The notes: generated from the sequence alone by a model not told the origin. Shown: positions 43,849 to 53,086, counted from the stretch's first letter. The stretch: DNA of 64,000 nt from Candidatus Rhodoferax odensensis (GCA_016718405.1 JADKDJ010000004.1:186001-250000); one strand, 5' to 3'. Program-made: numbers and translations.

Positions 43849-43882
43849 CACGCGTTTGAATGCGTGCAGCACCGCGTGCTGC
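43849..43882 (+). promoter_or_regulatory. Alternative RNA hairpins between trpL and trpE
   Basis: GCAGCAC (43866-43872) and GTGCTGC (43876-43882) form a perfect 7-bp hairpin with a 3-base loop. CACGCG (43849-43854) can instead pair with CGCGTG (43873-43878), which would break that hairpin. This gives two mutually exclusive structures downstream of the leader ORF. No T-tract follows the hairpin, so a classic intrinsic terminator is not evident. The remaining spacer to trpE (43884-43983) shows no other gene. Confidence 0.4.
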
Positions 43883-43983
43883 CGGGCGGGCAACAGCCAG
43901 CCAAGCCCTGATTGCAAACGCAGGTTCCGTCAAGACCCAACTGGTTTTTCACCAAGTTGAGTCGCCATGAAAAGGCAAGTCCT

Positions 43984-45495
43984 GTGATCACTGAAATGGA
44001 ATTCAAGAGCCTGAGCGCTCAAGGCTACAACCGCATCCCGCTGATGCTCGAAGCCTTCGCGGACCTGGAAACCCCGCTTTCCCTGTATCTCAAACTGGCC
44101 CACGCCAAGGACGGCGGCAAGTACTCCTTCTTGCTCGAATCGGTGGTAGGGGGCGAGCGTTTCGGCCGCTACAGCTTCATCGGCCTGCCGGCGCGCACCT
44201 TGTTACGCACGCACGGTTTTGGTGCGGACACCGTGACCGAGGTGGTACGCGACGGCACAGTGGTGGAGACCTCGCGCGAGAACCCGTTGGACTTCATCGA
44301 GTCTTACCAAAAGCGCTTCAAAGTTGCGTTGCGACCCGGCCTGCCGCGCTTCTGCGGTGGTTTGGCGGGCTACTTCGGCTACGACACCGTGCGCTACATC
44401 GAGAGAAAGCTGGTCCACAGTTGTCCGCCAGACACCTTGGGTTGCCCCGACATCCTGCTCTTGCAGTGTGAAGAGCTGGCCGTGATCGACAACCTGTCAG
44501 GCAAGCTCTACCTGATCGTGTACGCCGATCCGGCCCAGGCGGAAGCCTACGCAGGCGCCAAGAAGCGTTTGCGTGAGTTGAAGGACCAGCTTAAGTACTC
44601 GGTCAGCGCACCCATGGTCAAGCCCAGCCAAAGCTACCCGGCCGAGCGTGACTTTGCCAAGGCCGACTACATCGCTGCCGTGGAGCGTGCCAAGGAGCTG
44701 ATTGCGGGCGGCGACTTCATGCAGGTGCAGGTGGGCCAGCGCATCAAGAAGCGTTACACCGAATCGCCGTTAAGCCTGTACCGCGCGCTGCGTTCACTCA
44801 ATCCCAGCCCCTACATGTATTACTACCACTTTGGCGACTTTCATGTGGTGGGTGCCTCGCCCGAGATTTTGGTGCGGCAGGAGCGGGTCTCGGTTGGCGA
44901 GTCGGCGCAGCAAAAGATCACCATTCGGCCCCTGGCTGGCACGCGTCCCCGCGGTGCCAGTCTGGAACAAGACAAGGCGGCCGAACAGGAGCTGGTGAAC
45001 GACCCCAAGGAGCGCGCCGAGCACGTGATGCTGATCGACCTGGCGCGCAGTGACATTGGCCGTATTGCCAAGACCGGCAGCGTGAAAGTAACCGAAGCGT
45101 TTTGCGTTGAACGCTACAGCCACGTGATGCACATTGTCAGCAACGTCGAAGGCACTCTGAACGACGGCATGAACAGCATGGACGTACTCAAGGCCACTTT
45201 CCCGGCGGGCACCCTCACCGGCGCGCCCAAGGTGCATGCCATGGAGTTGATCGACCAGCTGGAGCCCACCAAGCGCGGCTTGTACGGCGGCGCCTGCGGC
45301 TACCTCAGCTACGCGGGCGACATGGACGTGGCCATCGCCATTCGAACCGGCATCATCAAGGACCAGACGCTGTACGTGCAGGCGGCGGCCGGCGTGGTGG
45401 CTGATTCGGTGCCCGAGCTGGAGTGGAAGGAAACCGAGGCCAAGGCGCGCGCGCTGCTGCGCGCGGCCGAGCTGGTGGAAGAGGGCCTGGAGTAA
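43984..45495 (+). CDS. trpE: Anthranilate synthase component I
   Basis: TrpE converts chorismate to anthranilate with ammonia from TrpG, the first committed step of tryptophan synthesis. The 503-residue protein starts with GTG (ITEMEFKSLSAQGYNRIPL after the first residue), fitting homologues. The Trp feedback-binding LLES motif is present (about residues 50-53). The chorismate-binding domain shows IRPLAGTRPRG, AEHVMLIDLARSDIGRI, VSNVEGTL, FPAGTLTGAPKVHAMELI and YGGACGYLSYAG. It is followed three bases later by trpG. Confidence 0.96.
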   Translation: MITEMEFKSLSAQGYNRIPLMLEAFADLETPLSLYLKLAHAKDGGKYSFLLESVVGGERFGRYSFIGLPARTLLRTHGFGADTVTEVVRDGTVVETSRENPLDFIESYQKRFKVALRPGLPRFCGGLAGYFGYDTVRYIERKLVHSCPPDTLGCPDILLLQCEELAVIDNLSGKLYLIVYADPAQAEAYAGAKKRLRELKDQLKYSVSAPMVKPSQSYPAERDFAKADYIAAVERAKELIAGGDFMQVQVGQRIKKRYTESPLSLYRALRSLNPSPYMYYYHFGDFHVVGASPEILVRQERVSVGESAQQKITIRPLAGTRPRGASLEQDKAAEQELVNDPKERAEHVMLIDLARSDIGRIAKTGSVKVTEAFCVERYSHVMHIVSNVEGTLNDGMNSMDVLKATFPAGTLTGAPKVHAMELIDQLEPTKRGLYGGACGYLSYAGDMDVAIAIRTGIIKDQTLYVQAAAGVVADSVPELEWKETEAKARALLRAAELVEEGLE

Positions 45496-45498
45496 ACC

Positions 45499-46095
45499 AT
45501 GAATCAACACAGCAAGCCCCGGTTGTTGATGATCGACAACTACGACAGTTTCACCTACAACATCGTGCAGTATTTTGGCGAACTCGGCGCCGAAGTCTCG
45601 GTCGCGCGCAATGACGAGATCACGCTCGCGGACATCGCCGCGCTGGCGCCGGACTGCCTGGTGGTGTCCCCTGGTCCCTGCTCGCCGGCCCAGGCGGGCA
45701 TTTCGGTGGCGGCGATCAGGCACTTTGCCGGCAAGCTGCCGATTCTGGGCGTCTGTCTGGGCCATCAGAGCATTGGCGCGGCCTTTGGCGGCACCATCAT
45801 TCGTGCCAAGGAGTTGATGCACGGCAAGACCAGCGTCATCACCACCACACAGCAGGGGGTGTTTGCCAAGTTGCCGAAGCAGTTCACGGTCAATCGCTAC
45901 CACTCGCTGGCGATTGAGCGCGCCACCTGCCCGGATTGCCTGGAGATCACCGCCTGGACCGAAGACGGCGAGATCATGGGCGTGCGCCACAAGACACTGC
46001 CCATTGAAGGGGTGCAGTTCCACCCGGAGTCGATCCTGACCGAGCACGGTCACGCGATGTTGGCGAACTTCCTTAAGCTCTGCGCCGTCAACTAG
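45499..46095 (+). CDS. trpG: Anthranilate synthase component II (glutamine amidotransferase)
   Basis: TrpG supplies ammonia from glutamine to TrpE and may also serve aminodeoxychorismate synthase. The 198-residue class I amidotransferase starts with RLLMIDNYDSFTYNIVQYFG. It contains the oxyanion VSPGPCSP, the nucleophile in LPILGVCLGHQSIG, and the catalytic His-Glu in VQFHPESILTEHG. It is part of the trp operon. Confidence 0.96.
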   Translation: MNQHSKPRLLMIDNYDSFTYNIVQYFGELGAEVSVARNDEITLADIAALAPDCLVVSPGPCSPAQAGISVAAIRHFAGKLPILGVCLGHQSIGAAFGGTIIRAKELMHGKTSVITTTQQGVFAKLPKQFTVNRYHSLAIERATCPDCLEITAWTEDGEIMGVRHKTLPIEGVQFHPESILTEHGHAMLANFLKLCAVN

Positions 46096-46133
46096 CCGGT
46101 GGCAACAGGAGTGTTGAAAAATGGACTTTTGTC

Positions 46134-46150
46134 GCTATTTAATTCATAGC
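46134..46150. repeat. Small palindrome GCTAT...ATAGC
   Basis: GCTAT (46134-46138) and ATAGC (46146-46150) are separated by seven AT-rich bases, in the trpG-ltaE spacer. Similar imperfect versions lie inside thiL (35142-35158) and near the start of the M14 peptidase gene (3961-3977). It may belong to a dispersed short palindrome family. Confidence 0.4.
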
Positions 46151-46185
46151 ATTCCAAGCTTGATGAGTAAGGCCAAGGGTGTGAA

Positions 46186-47322
46186 ATGAATCAAATCGTT
46201 GACTTACGCAGCGACACCGTCACCCAGCCCAGTGCCGCCATGCGCGAGGCGATGCGCGGCGCCCCGTTGGGCGATGACGTGTTTGGTGACGACCCCAGCG
46301 TCAACACCTTGCAAGTGCAAATTGCGGCGCGGCTCGGCTTCGAGGCGGCGCTGTTCGTGCCCTCGGGCACTCAAAGCAATCTGTGCGCACTGCTGGGCCA
46401 TTGCCAGCGTGGTGACGAGTACATCGTCGGCCAGCAGGCGCATTGCTACCGCTGGGAGGGGGGCGGCGCCGCGGTGCTGGGCAGCGTGCAACCGCAGCCG
46501 TTGGAGCACCAGCGTGACGGCAGCTTGGCGCTGGCCGACATTGAGGCCGCCATCAAACCCGATGATCCACACTTCGCCCGCACGCGACTCTTGGCGCTGG
46601 AGAACACGCTGGGCGGCAAACTGCTGCCCTTTGCCTACGTGCAAGCGGCCACCGAGCTGGCGCACGCGCGCCGCCTGGTTTGCCACCTGGACGGCGCGCG
46701 CCTGTTCAATGCGGCAGTGGCGCAGGCGCAAGCTGCGCGCGCAGAGGTTGCGCCCGCACACCGGCCTGGAGCCGAGCTGTCTGGCCAAGCGGTGGCGGGT
46801 GCGCCCAGTGGCGGCGTTGACCTCAGCGACGACCCGGTCTGGCATCAGGCGCGGCTTATTGCCCAGTGTTTTGACAGCGTGTCAGTGTGTTTTAGCAAAG
46901 GCCTGGGTGCGCCGGTGGGCTCGGCCTTGTGCGGATCGGCCGAGTTCATCGCCCGCGCGCGGCGCATCCGCAAGATGGCCGGCGGCGCCATGCGCCAGGC
47001 TGGCATGCTGGCGGCGGCGGCATCGTATGCGCTGGATCACCATGTCGCTCGGCTCTCGAGGGATCATGTGCTGGCGCAGCGTCTCGCCGGTTCACTGGAC
47101 GGCGTGCCTGAGCTCAGCGTCGAGCCGCCGCAGACCAATATCCTGTTTGTCGAACTGTCGCAAGCCGCCAAGCCGCGCGCTGACGCCTTGGTTGCCCACC
47201 TCAAGTCCCATGGCATTCTGGCCACGGGGCTCTACCGTTTGCGCTTTGTCACCCACCTGGACGTGGATGAGGCGGGCGTGGACCGCGCGGCGGCGGCGAT
47301 CCGCCAGTTCTTTTCACGGTGA
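46186..47322 (+). CDS. ltaE: Low-specificity L-threonine aldolase
   Basis: This PLP enzyme cleaves L-threonine or allo-threonine to glycine and acetaldehyde. The 378-residue protein shows VDLRSDTVTQPSAAMREAM, GDDVFGDDPSVN, FVPSGTQSNLCALL, CHLDGARLFNAAVA and the PLP lysine in FSKGLGAPVGS. About 35 extra residues (from AQAQAARAEV to DDPVWHQAR) lie between the HLDGARL motif and the lysine segment, longer than in most homologues. It sits between trpG and a lysE-family gene in the trp operon. Confidence 0.9.
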   Translation: MNQIVDLRSDTVTQPSAAMREAMRGAPLGDDVFGDDPSVNTLQVQIAARLGFEAALFVPSGTQSNLCALLGHCQRGDEYIVGQQAHCYRWEGGGAAVLGSVQPQPLEHQRDGSLALADIEAAIKPDDPHFARTRLLALENTLGGKLLPFAYVQAATELAHARRLVCHLDGARLFNAAVAQAQAARAEVAPAHRPGAELSGQAVAGAPSGGVDLSDDPVWHQARLIAQCFDSVSVCFSKGLGAPVGSALCGSAEFIARARRIRKMAGGAMRQAGMLAAAASYALDHHVARLSRDHVLAQRLAGSLDGVPELSVEPPQTNILFVELSQAAKPRADALVAHLKSHGILATGLYRLRFVTHLDVDEAGVDRAAAAIRQFFSR

Positions 47323-47336
47323 AGGGGGAGGCGCCT

Positions 47337-47988
47337 ATGCCGGACTTCCAACACCTTTTACTCTTCATTGCCGCGGGCTGGCTGCTCAATCTGACCCCTG
47401 GGCCGGATGTGCTCTACATCGTTACCAACGCTTTGCGCTCGGGCGCACGCGCCGGCATGGTGGCAGGGCTGGGTGTCACGGCGGGCTGTTTCGTGCACAT
47501 CTTCGCGGCCGCCATTGGCGTGGGTGCGTTGTTGGCAACCTCGAGCGCAGCCTTTGTCATGCTCAAGTGGGCGGGCGCTGCCTACCTGGTGTGGATCGGC
47601 ATCAGGATGCTGCGATCCAGGGCGACGCCGTCTGCCGCCACGCAGATGGCCGAGTTGGGATCCGTGGCGCCTGTGACGATGAGGTCAGTGTTCGTTCGGG
47701 GGTTTCTGGACCAACGTGCTCAACCCGAAGGTGGCCATCTTCTTTCTGGCCTTTGTGCCGCAGTTCATTGCCGTGGACGCCCCCAACAAGTCGCTGGTTT
47801 TCGTGCTGTTGGGTGTACTGTTCAACCTCAATGCCATCCCGGTCAACTTGGCGTGGGCGCTGACGGCAGCCTGGATGGCCCGACGTGGCGCGGTGCTGCG
47901 CAGCATGCACTGGCTCGACCGCGCCGCTGGCGCCCTGTTCATCGCATTTGGGGTCAGGCTGGCCCTGACCGATTCCCCCGCGACGTAA
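47337..47988 (+). pseudogene. LysE/RhtB family amino acid exporter, frameshifted as read
   Basis: The N-terminal frame starts MPDFQHLLLFIAAGWLLNLT and PGPDVLYIVTNALRSGAR, typical LysE/RhtB. The C-terminal frame carries LNPKVAIFFLAFVPQF and continues to 47988. They are joined by a single extra base in a GGGGGTTT run (about 47697-47704). Removing one base restores RGFWTNVLNPK and a 216-residue, six-helix transporter. A start with GGGAGG seven bases upstream supports 47337. This may be a real pseudogene, but a homopolymer sequencing error is at least as likely. Confidence 0.8.
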
Positions 47989-48000
47989 AGGAGTTTCACC

Positions 48001-49047
48001 ATGCCGCACACCATCAAGATCACGGCGCAAGAGGCGCTGTTGCGCACCATCGAACACCGTGAGGTCTTCCATGACGAAATGCTGCACATCGTGCGGCAAA
48101 TCATGGCTGGCGAGCTGTCGCCCGTCATGATGGCCGCGCTCATCACCGGGCTGCGGGTGAAGAAGGAGACCATTGGCGAGATCACGGCCGCCGCGCAGGT
48201 TATGCGCGAGTTCTCAACCAAGGTGGAGGTGGTCGACAAGACTCATCTGGTGGACATCGTGGGCACCGGCGGTGACGGTTCGCACACTTTCAATATCTCT
48301 ACCTGCGCCATGTTTGTGGCTGCTGCTGCTGGGGCCAAAGTAAGCAAACACGGTGGGCGCAGCGTCAGCAGCAAGAGTGGTAGCGCCGACGTGATGGAGT
48401 CGCTGGGCGTCAACATCAACCTCTCGCCCAAGGCGATCGCTCAGTGCATCGAACAAGCCGGAGTCGGCTTCATGTTTGCGCCCAACCACCATCCGGCCAT
48501 GAAGAACGTGGCGCCGGTGCGCAAGGAGCTGGGCGTCAAGACCATTTTCAATCTGCTCGGGCCTCTGACCAACCCGGCTGGGGCGCCCAACATCCTGATG
48601 GGCGTGTTTCACCCGGATCTGGTGGGCATTCAGGTGCGAGCCTTGCAACGGCTGGGCGCCGAGCATGCGGTGGTGGTGTACGGGCGCGACGGCATGGACG
48701 AGGTGAGCCTGGGGGCCGCCACCATGGTTGGCGAGCTCAAGAACGGCGAAATCACCGAGTACGAGATTCACCCCGAAGACTTTGGCATGGTGATGGCGAG
48801 CAACCGCGCGCTCAAGGTGGGCACGCCGGAGGACTCCAAAGCCATGCTGCTGGGTGTGCTGGACAATGAAGCCGGTGCCCCGCGCGACATCGTGATTCTC
48901 AACGCTGGGGTTGCGCTTTACGCCGCCAATGTGGCCGCCGACATGGCGCAGGGGCTGGTGCTGGCGCGCGCAGCCCTTGAGAGTGGCGCGGCGCGGCGTA
49001 AACTTGGCGCTCTGGTGGATTTGTCGCGTCAGTTGGAGCAAACATGA
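48001..49047 (+). CDS. trpD: Anthranilate phosphoribosyltransferase
   Basis: TrpD transfers the phosphoribosyl group from PRPP to anthranilate, step two of the pathway. The 348-residue protein carries the PRPP-binding VGTGGDGSHTFNIST, SKHGGRSVSSKSGSADV, FMFAPNHHPAMKNVAPVR and FNLLGPLTNPAG. It has the usual length. It overlaps a 48-codon membrane ORF by ATGA at its end. Confidence 0.96.
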   Translation: MPHTIKITAQEALLRTIEHREVFHDEMLHIVRQIMAGELSPVMMAALITGLRVKKETIGEITAAAQVMREFSTKVEVVDKTHLVDIVGTGGDGSHTFNISTCAMFVAAAAGAKVSKHGGRSVSSKSGSADVMESLGVNINLSPKAIAQCIEQAGVGFMFAPNHHPAMKNVAPVRKELGVKTIFNLLGPLTNPAGAPNILMGVFHPDLVGIQVRALQRLGAEHAVVVYGRDGMDEVSLGAATMVGELKNGEITEYEIHPEDFGMVMASNRALKVGTPEDSKAMLLGVLDNEAGAPRDIVILNAGVALYAANVAADMAQGLVLARAALESGAARRKLGALVDLSRQLEQT

Positions 49048-49190
49048 ACCTGTCTGATCTCATCACCATGGTCATCCTGATCCTGGTGCCCGCTGTCGTC
49101 GCCTGGTGGTGGACACAGAAAGCCAATGGCACGCCCACTTACCGCCCTGGGCGGCCCAAGGACGACGGCAAGGGCGAGCAGCAGCCGTGA
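49044..49190 (+). CDS. 48-residue single-pass membrane protein with WWW, between trpD and trpC
   Basis: This short ORF begins with ATG overlapping the trpD stop (ATGA) and ends TGA overlapping the trpC GTG (GTGA), so all three are translationally coupled. The product begins MNLSDLITMVILILVPAVVA, one transmembrane helix, then has three consecutive Trp residues and a polar, Gly/Lys/Gln-rich tail. Both overlaps and a balanced composition support real translation. I do not know a function; the TGG TGG TGG run in a tryptophan operon could make its translation sensitive to Trp-tRNA supply (inference). Confidence 0.7.
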   Translation: MNLSDLITMVILILVPAVVAWWWTQKANGTPTYRPGRPKDDGKGEQQP

Positions 49191-49981
49191 GCGACATCCT
49201 CGAACGTATCGTTTCCGTCAAACGAGAGGAAGTCGCTGCAGCCGCAAAACGCCAATCCTTGAGCGCGGTACGTGCCGACGCCGAGTCGCGCGTGCTGACA
49301 CGTGACTTTGAGGGCGCGTTGCGGCGCAAAGTGGCCGCGGGTCACCCCGCCGTGATCGCCGAGATCAAGAAAGCCAGCCCGTCCAAGGGGGTGCTGCGCG
49401 CGGACTTCATCCCCGCCGATATTGCGCAGTCGTATGCCGAGCACGGGGCTGCTTGCCTATCGGTGCTGACCGATGTGCAGTTTTTCCAGGGCTGCAACGA
49501 CTACCTCAAGCAGGCGCGTGCCTCCTGTCATTTGCCGGTGCTGCGCAAGGACTTTGTGGTGGACGCCTATCAGGTCTACCAGTCGCGTGTCTGTGGCGCC
49601 GATTGCATATTGCTCATCGCCGCCTGCCTGGATGACGCGCAGTTGGCCGAGTTCGAGGCCATTGCCCGCGGTCTGGATATGGCTGTGCTGGTGGAAGTGC
49701 ATGATCGCGCCGAATTGCAGCGTGCGCTCAAGCTCAAGACACTGCTCTTAGGTGTCAACAACCGCAACCTCAAGACTTTTGAAGTGTCGCTGGATACCAC
49801 CTTGGGACTCCTGGGCGATGTTCCCGGCGACCGACTGTTGGTGTGCGAGAGCGGTATCCACACCCGCGACGACGTGTTGCGCATGGCTGCTGCGGGCGTA
49901 AACGCTTTCTTGGTTGGCGAAGCTTTCATGCGTGCGCCCGATCCGGGGCAAGCCCTGGCCAGCCTGTTCGGTCCGCTGTAA
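49187..49981 (+). CDS. trpC: Indole-3-glycerol phosphate synthase
   Basis: TrpC closes the indole ring to form indole-3-glycerol phosphate. The 264-residue TIM barrel starts with GTG (SDILERIVSVKREEV after the first residue). It shows AVIAEIKKASPSKGVLR, LSVLTDVQFFQG, LPVLRKDFVVD, LLGVNNRNLKTFEV and CESGIHTRDDV, all family hallmarks. A GTG start overlapping the upstream stop means coupled translation. trpF, trpB and trpA are not in the window and are usually elsewhere in Burkholderiales. Confidence 0.96.
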   Translation: MSDILERIVSVKREEVAAAAKRQSLSAVRADAESRVLTRDFEGALRRKVAAGHPAVIAEIKKASPSKGVLRADFIPADIAQSYAEHGAACLSVLTDVQFFQGCNDYLKQARASCHLPVLRKDFVVDAYQVYQSRVCGADCILLIAACLDDAQLAEFEAIARGLDMAVLVEVHDRAELQRALKLKTLLLGVNNRNLKTFEVSLDTTLGLLGDVPGDRLLVCESGIHTRDDVLRMAAAGVNAFLVGEAFMRAPDPGQALASLFGPL

Positions 49982-50002
49982 GGACGCTGGTGTTAGCGGG
50001 AA

Positions 50003-50809
50003 GTGGCCGTGGCCTCGATTGACAGGCCGCAGATCGACTGGTTGGCGTCAGCACAAGACCAGCCGGCGCAGCTGCTGACGGCCTGGCAGCCAGCGCGATG
50101 GGCGGTAGCGCCGGACTGGCGGGGTGTCGTTGACCGCTTTCTGTCGAGCCCTGAGGGGGGCCGATTGGCGAGCTTTCTCCAACAACGTCTGTTTGCGGGC
50201 GCGCGCATCGTTCCGCCTTGTCCTTTTCACGCGTTGGAATTGACGCCTTTGAAGCAAGTTCGTGTGGTCATTCTGGGTCAGGATCCCTATCACGGCGTCG
50301 GGCAGGCGCAAGGACTGGCCTTTTCTACGGCGCCGGGCGTCAAGTTGCCCCCGTCTCTGCGCAACATCTTTGAAGAGGTGGCACGCGATCCCGGGCTGTG
50401 CCTCTCCGCCAAGGCGCGTTTGCAGGCGCGCCGGTCGAGGCCGGACGGATCGCTGGTGTCCTGGGCTCGGCAGGGCGTTTTGTTGCTCAACACCAGCCTG
50501 ACGGTGGAGGAAGGTCGGCCCGGCAGTCATGCAAAGCAAGGTTGGGAAGTGCTTACTGACGACATTATCGAGTCTGTGGCGATGCTTGAGCGGTCGGTCG
50601 TGTTCATGTTGTGGGGTGCGCACGCCCAGACCAAACGCCTTTTGATTGAACGGCGGCGACCGGCCAGCCAACACCTGATCCTTGCCGCAAACCATCCGTC
50701 GCCGCTGGCCGCCTCGCGTGGCCCGGTGCCGTTCGTTGGGTGTTCGCATTTCGCCCTGGCCAACGCTTTTTTCAATGGCAGGGGGGAGTCCGGCATTGAT
50801 TGGACTTGA
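50003..50809 (+). CDS. ung: Uracil-DNA glycosylase
   Basis: Ung removes uracil from DNA to start base excision repair. The 268-residue family 1 enzyme has the water-activating motif GQDPYHG (92-98, catalytic Asp94), LNTSLTVEEGRPGSH, VFMLWGAHAQTK and the minor-groove loop NHPSPLAA. The start is GTG; a second in-frame GTG lies six bases on. It follows trpC by 21 bases and may be cotranscribed with the trp genes. Confidence 0.95.
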   Translation: MAVASIDRPQIDWLASAQDQPAQLLTAWQPARWAVAPDWRGVVDRFLSSPEGGRLASFLQQRLFAGARIVPPCPFHALELTPLKQVRVVILGQDPYHGVGQAQGLAFSTAPGVKLPPSLRNIFEEVARDPGLCLSAKARLQARRSRPDGSLVSWARQGVLLLNTSLTVEEGRPGSHAKQGWEVLTDDIIESVAMLERSVVFMLWGAHAQTKRLLIERRRPASQHLILAANHPSPLAASRGPVPFVGCSHFALANAFFNGRGESGIDWT

Positions 50810-50848
50810 TTGGCAAGTCGTTTGGATCCCAAGCCGGCGGCGAAATCG

Positions 50849-50857
50849 TGGCATAAT
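50849..50857 (+). promoter_or_regulatory. Extended -10 promoter of the tRNA-tuf operon
   Basis: TGGCATAAT is an extended -10 (TGn then CATAAT at 50852-50857) placed 15 bases before the 5' end of tRNA-Tyr. No good -35 lies at 17 bp. Confidence 0.45.
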
Positions 50858-50872
50858 CCGGGGTTCACCAAA

Positions 50873-50958
50873 GGAGAGGTGGCCGAGTGGTTAATGGCAG
50901 CAGACTGTAAATCTGCCCTCTTACGAGTACGCTGGTTCGAATCCAGCCCTCTCCACCA
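50873..50958 (+). tRNA. tRNA-Tyr (anticodon GUA)
   Basis: This 86-base class II tRNA begins GGAGAGG and pairs with CCTCTCC before the encoded ACCA end. The anticodon loop reads CTGTAAA (GTA). A long variable arm is present before GGTTCGAATCC. The encoded CCA is included. It is the first of three tRNAs upstream of tuf. Confidence 0.95.
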
Positions 50959-51049
50959 GTGAAGATGATCGTGTAGGGCGAAATTGTTGCGAGTGTTTTG
51001 GATGACGCGCGTGGATGATGCGTGTTGGGTTTGAGTGATCAATCCTGAT

Positions 51050-51123
51050 GCGGGAGTAGTTCAATGGTAGAACCCTAGCCTTCCAAGCTAATGACGCGGG
51101 TTCGATTCCCGTCTCCCGCTCCA
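51050..51123 (+). tRNA. tRNA-Gly (anticodon UCC)
   Basis: This 74-base tRNA begins GCGGGAG and pairs with CTCCCGC, with anticodon loop CTTCCAA (TCC) and T-loop GGTTCGATTCC. CCA is encoded. Confidence 0.95.
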
Positions 51124-51194
51124 TGATTGCGTTTGATGGCGTTGGTGGTTTTTTTGAGTCAAGCGCGCCAGGTCGTTGTGGCGAGTTTGAAGCA

Positions 51195-51269
<75 letters not shown>

Positions 51270-51355
51270 ATTTGAGTTCGTTGGACGAGGTGTAGACCTC
51301 GATGCCGCGGACGGTGATATTGAGTTGATGACGTAAATACTTTTCGGAGTCTGAA

Positions 51356-52545
<1,190 letters not shown>

Positions 52546-52559
52546 CCAATGTGTTTGCG

Positions 52560-52599
52560 GGACAGACCGCAGCGACGCCTTGGCGCGCTAGCTCTGTCC
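52560..52599 (+). other. 7-bp hairpin in the tuf-tRNA-Trp spacer
   Basis: GGACAGA (52560-52566) and TCTGTCC (52593-52599) are perfectly complementary around a 26-base GC-rich loop. It lies just before tRNA-Trp and has no T-tract, so it is more likely an RNA processing element than a terminator. Confidence 0.35.
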
Positions 52600-52615
52600 T
52601 CAATGGATGAGAGAT

Positions 52616-52691
52616 AGGGGTATAGCTCAATTGGCAGAGCGTCGGTCTCCAAAACCGAAGGTTGTAGGTTCGATTCCTACTGCCCCTGCCA
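52616..52691 (+). tRNA. tRNA-Trp (anticodon CCA)
   Basis: This 76-base tRNA begins AGGGGTA and pairs with TGCCCCT, with anticodon loop TCTCCAAAA (CCA). CCA is encoded at the 3' end. It lies between tuf and secE, its usual place in Proteobacteria. Confidence 0.96.
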
Positions 52692-52703
52692 CCTGATTGG
52701 CTA

Positions 52704-53084
52704 ATGGCCACCACACAAGTTGAGACCGTCAATACGACCGCTGACAAGATTAAGCTTGTCGGCGCCGCGGCCTTGGTCGTCGCCGCATTGGCGGCGTACT
52801 ACCTGCTGGGCAAGCAAGGGGTCATCGCACAGTGGGCGGGCCTGCTATTAGGGCTTGGCGCTGCCGCTGCCGCGTTCTTCTCCTCGGAAACTGGTAAAGA
52901 GCTGCTCGCTTTTGGACGTGATGCCTGGCGTGAGGTCAAGAAGGTGGTCTGGCCTTCGCGCAAGGAATCGGTTCAGATGACGGCCTACGTGTTTGCCTTC
53001 GTCCTGGTGATGGCGATCTTCTTGTGGTTGACCGACAAGACCCTGGAGTGGGTGTTCTACGATCTGATTCTGGGGTGGAGATAA
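52704..53084 (+). CDS. secE: Protein translocase subunit SecE
   Basis: SecE clamps SecY in the inner-membrane preprotein channel. The 126-residue protein has three membrane helices, as in E. coli (LVGAAALVVAALAAYYLLG; WAGLLLGLGAAAAAFF; VFAFVLVMAIFLWLTDK). The conserved amphipathic stretch WREVKKVVWPSRKESVQMT precedes the third helix. It is followed two bases later by nusG. Confidence 0.95.
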   Translation: MATTQVETVNTTADKIKLVGAAALVVAALAAYYLLGKQGVIAQWAGLLLGLGAAAAAFFSSETGKELLAFGRDAWREVKKVVWPSRKESVQMTAYVFAFVLVMAIFLWLTDKTLEWVFYDLILGWR

Positions 53085-53086
53085 CA

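Noticed and set aside
43866..43890. Classic rho-independent trp attenuator
   Set aside because: The hairpin is strong, but it is followed by CGGGCGGGCAAC and not a T-tract, so intrinsic termination is not supported.
46199..47863. 554-codon plus-strand frame overlapping ltaE and lysE
   Set aside because: Arg/Trp/Ser-rich out-of-frame translation of ltaE; the ltaE frame has all PLP-enzyme motifs.
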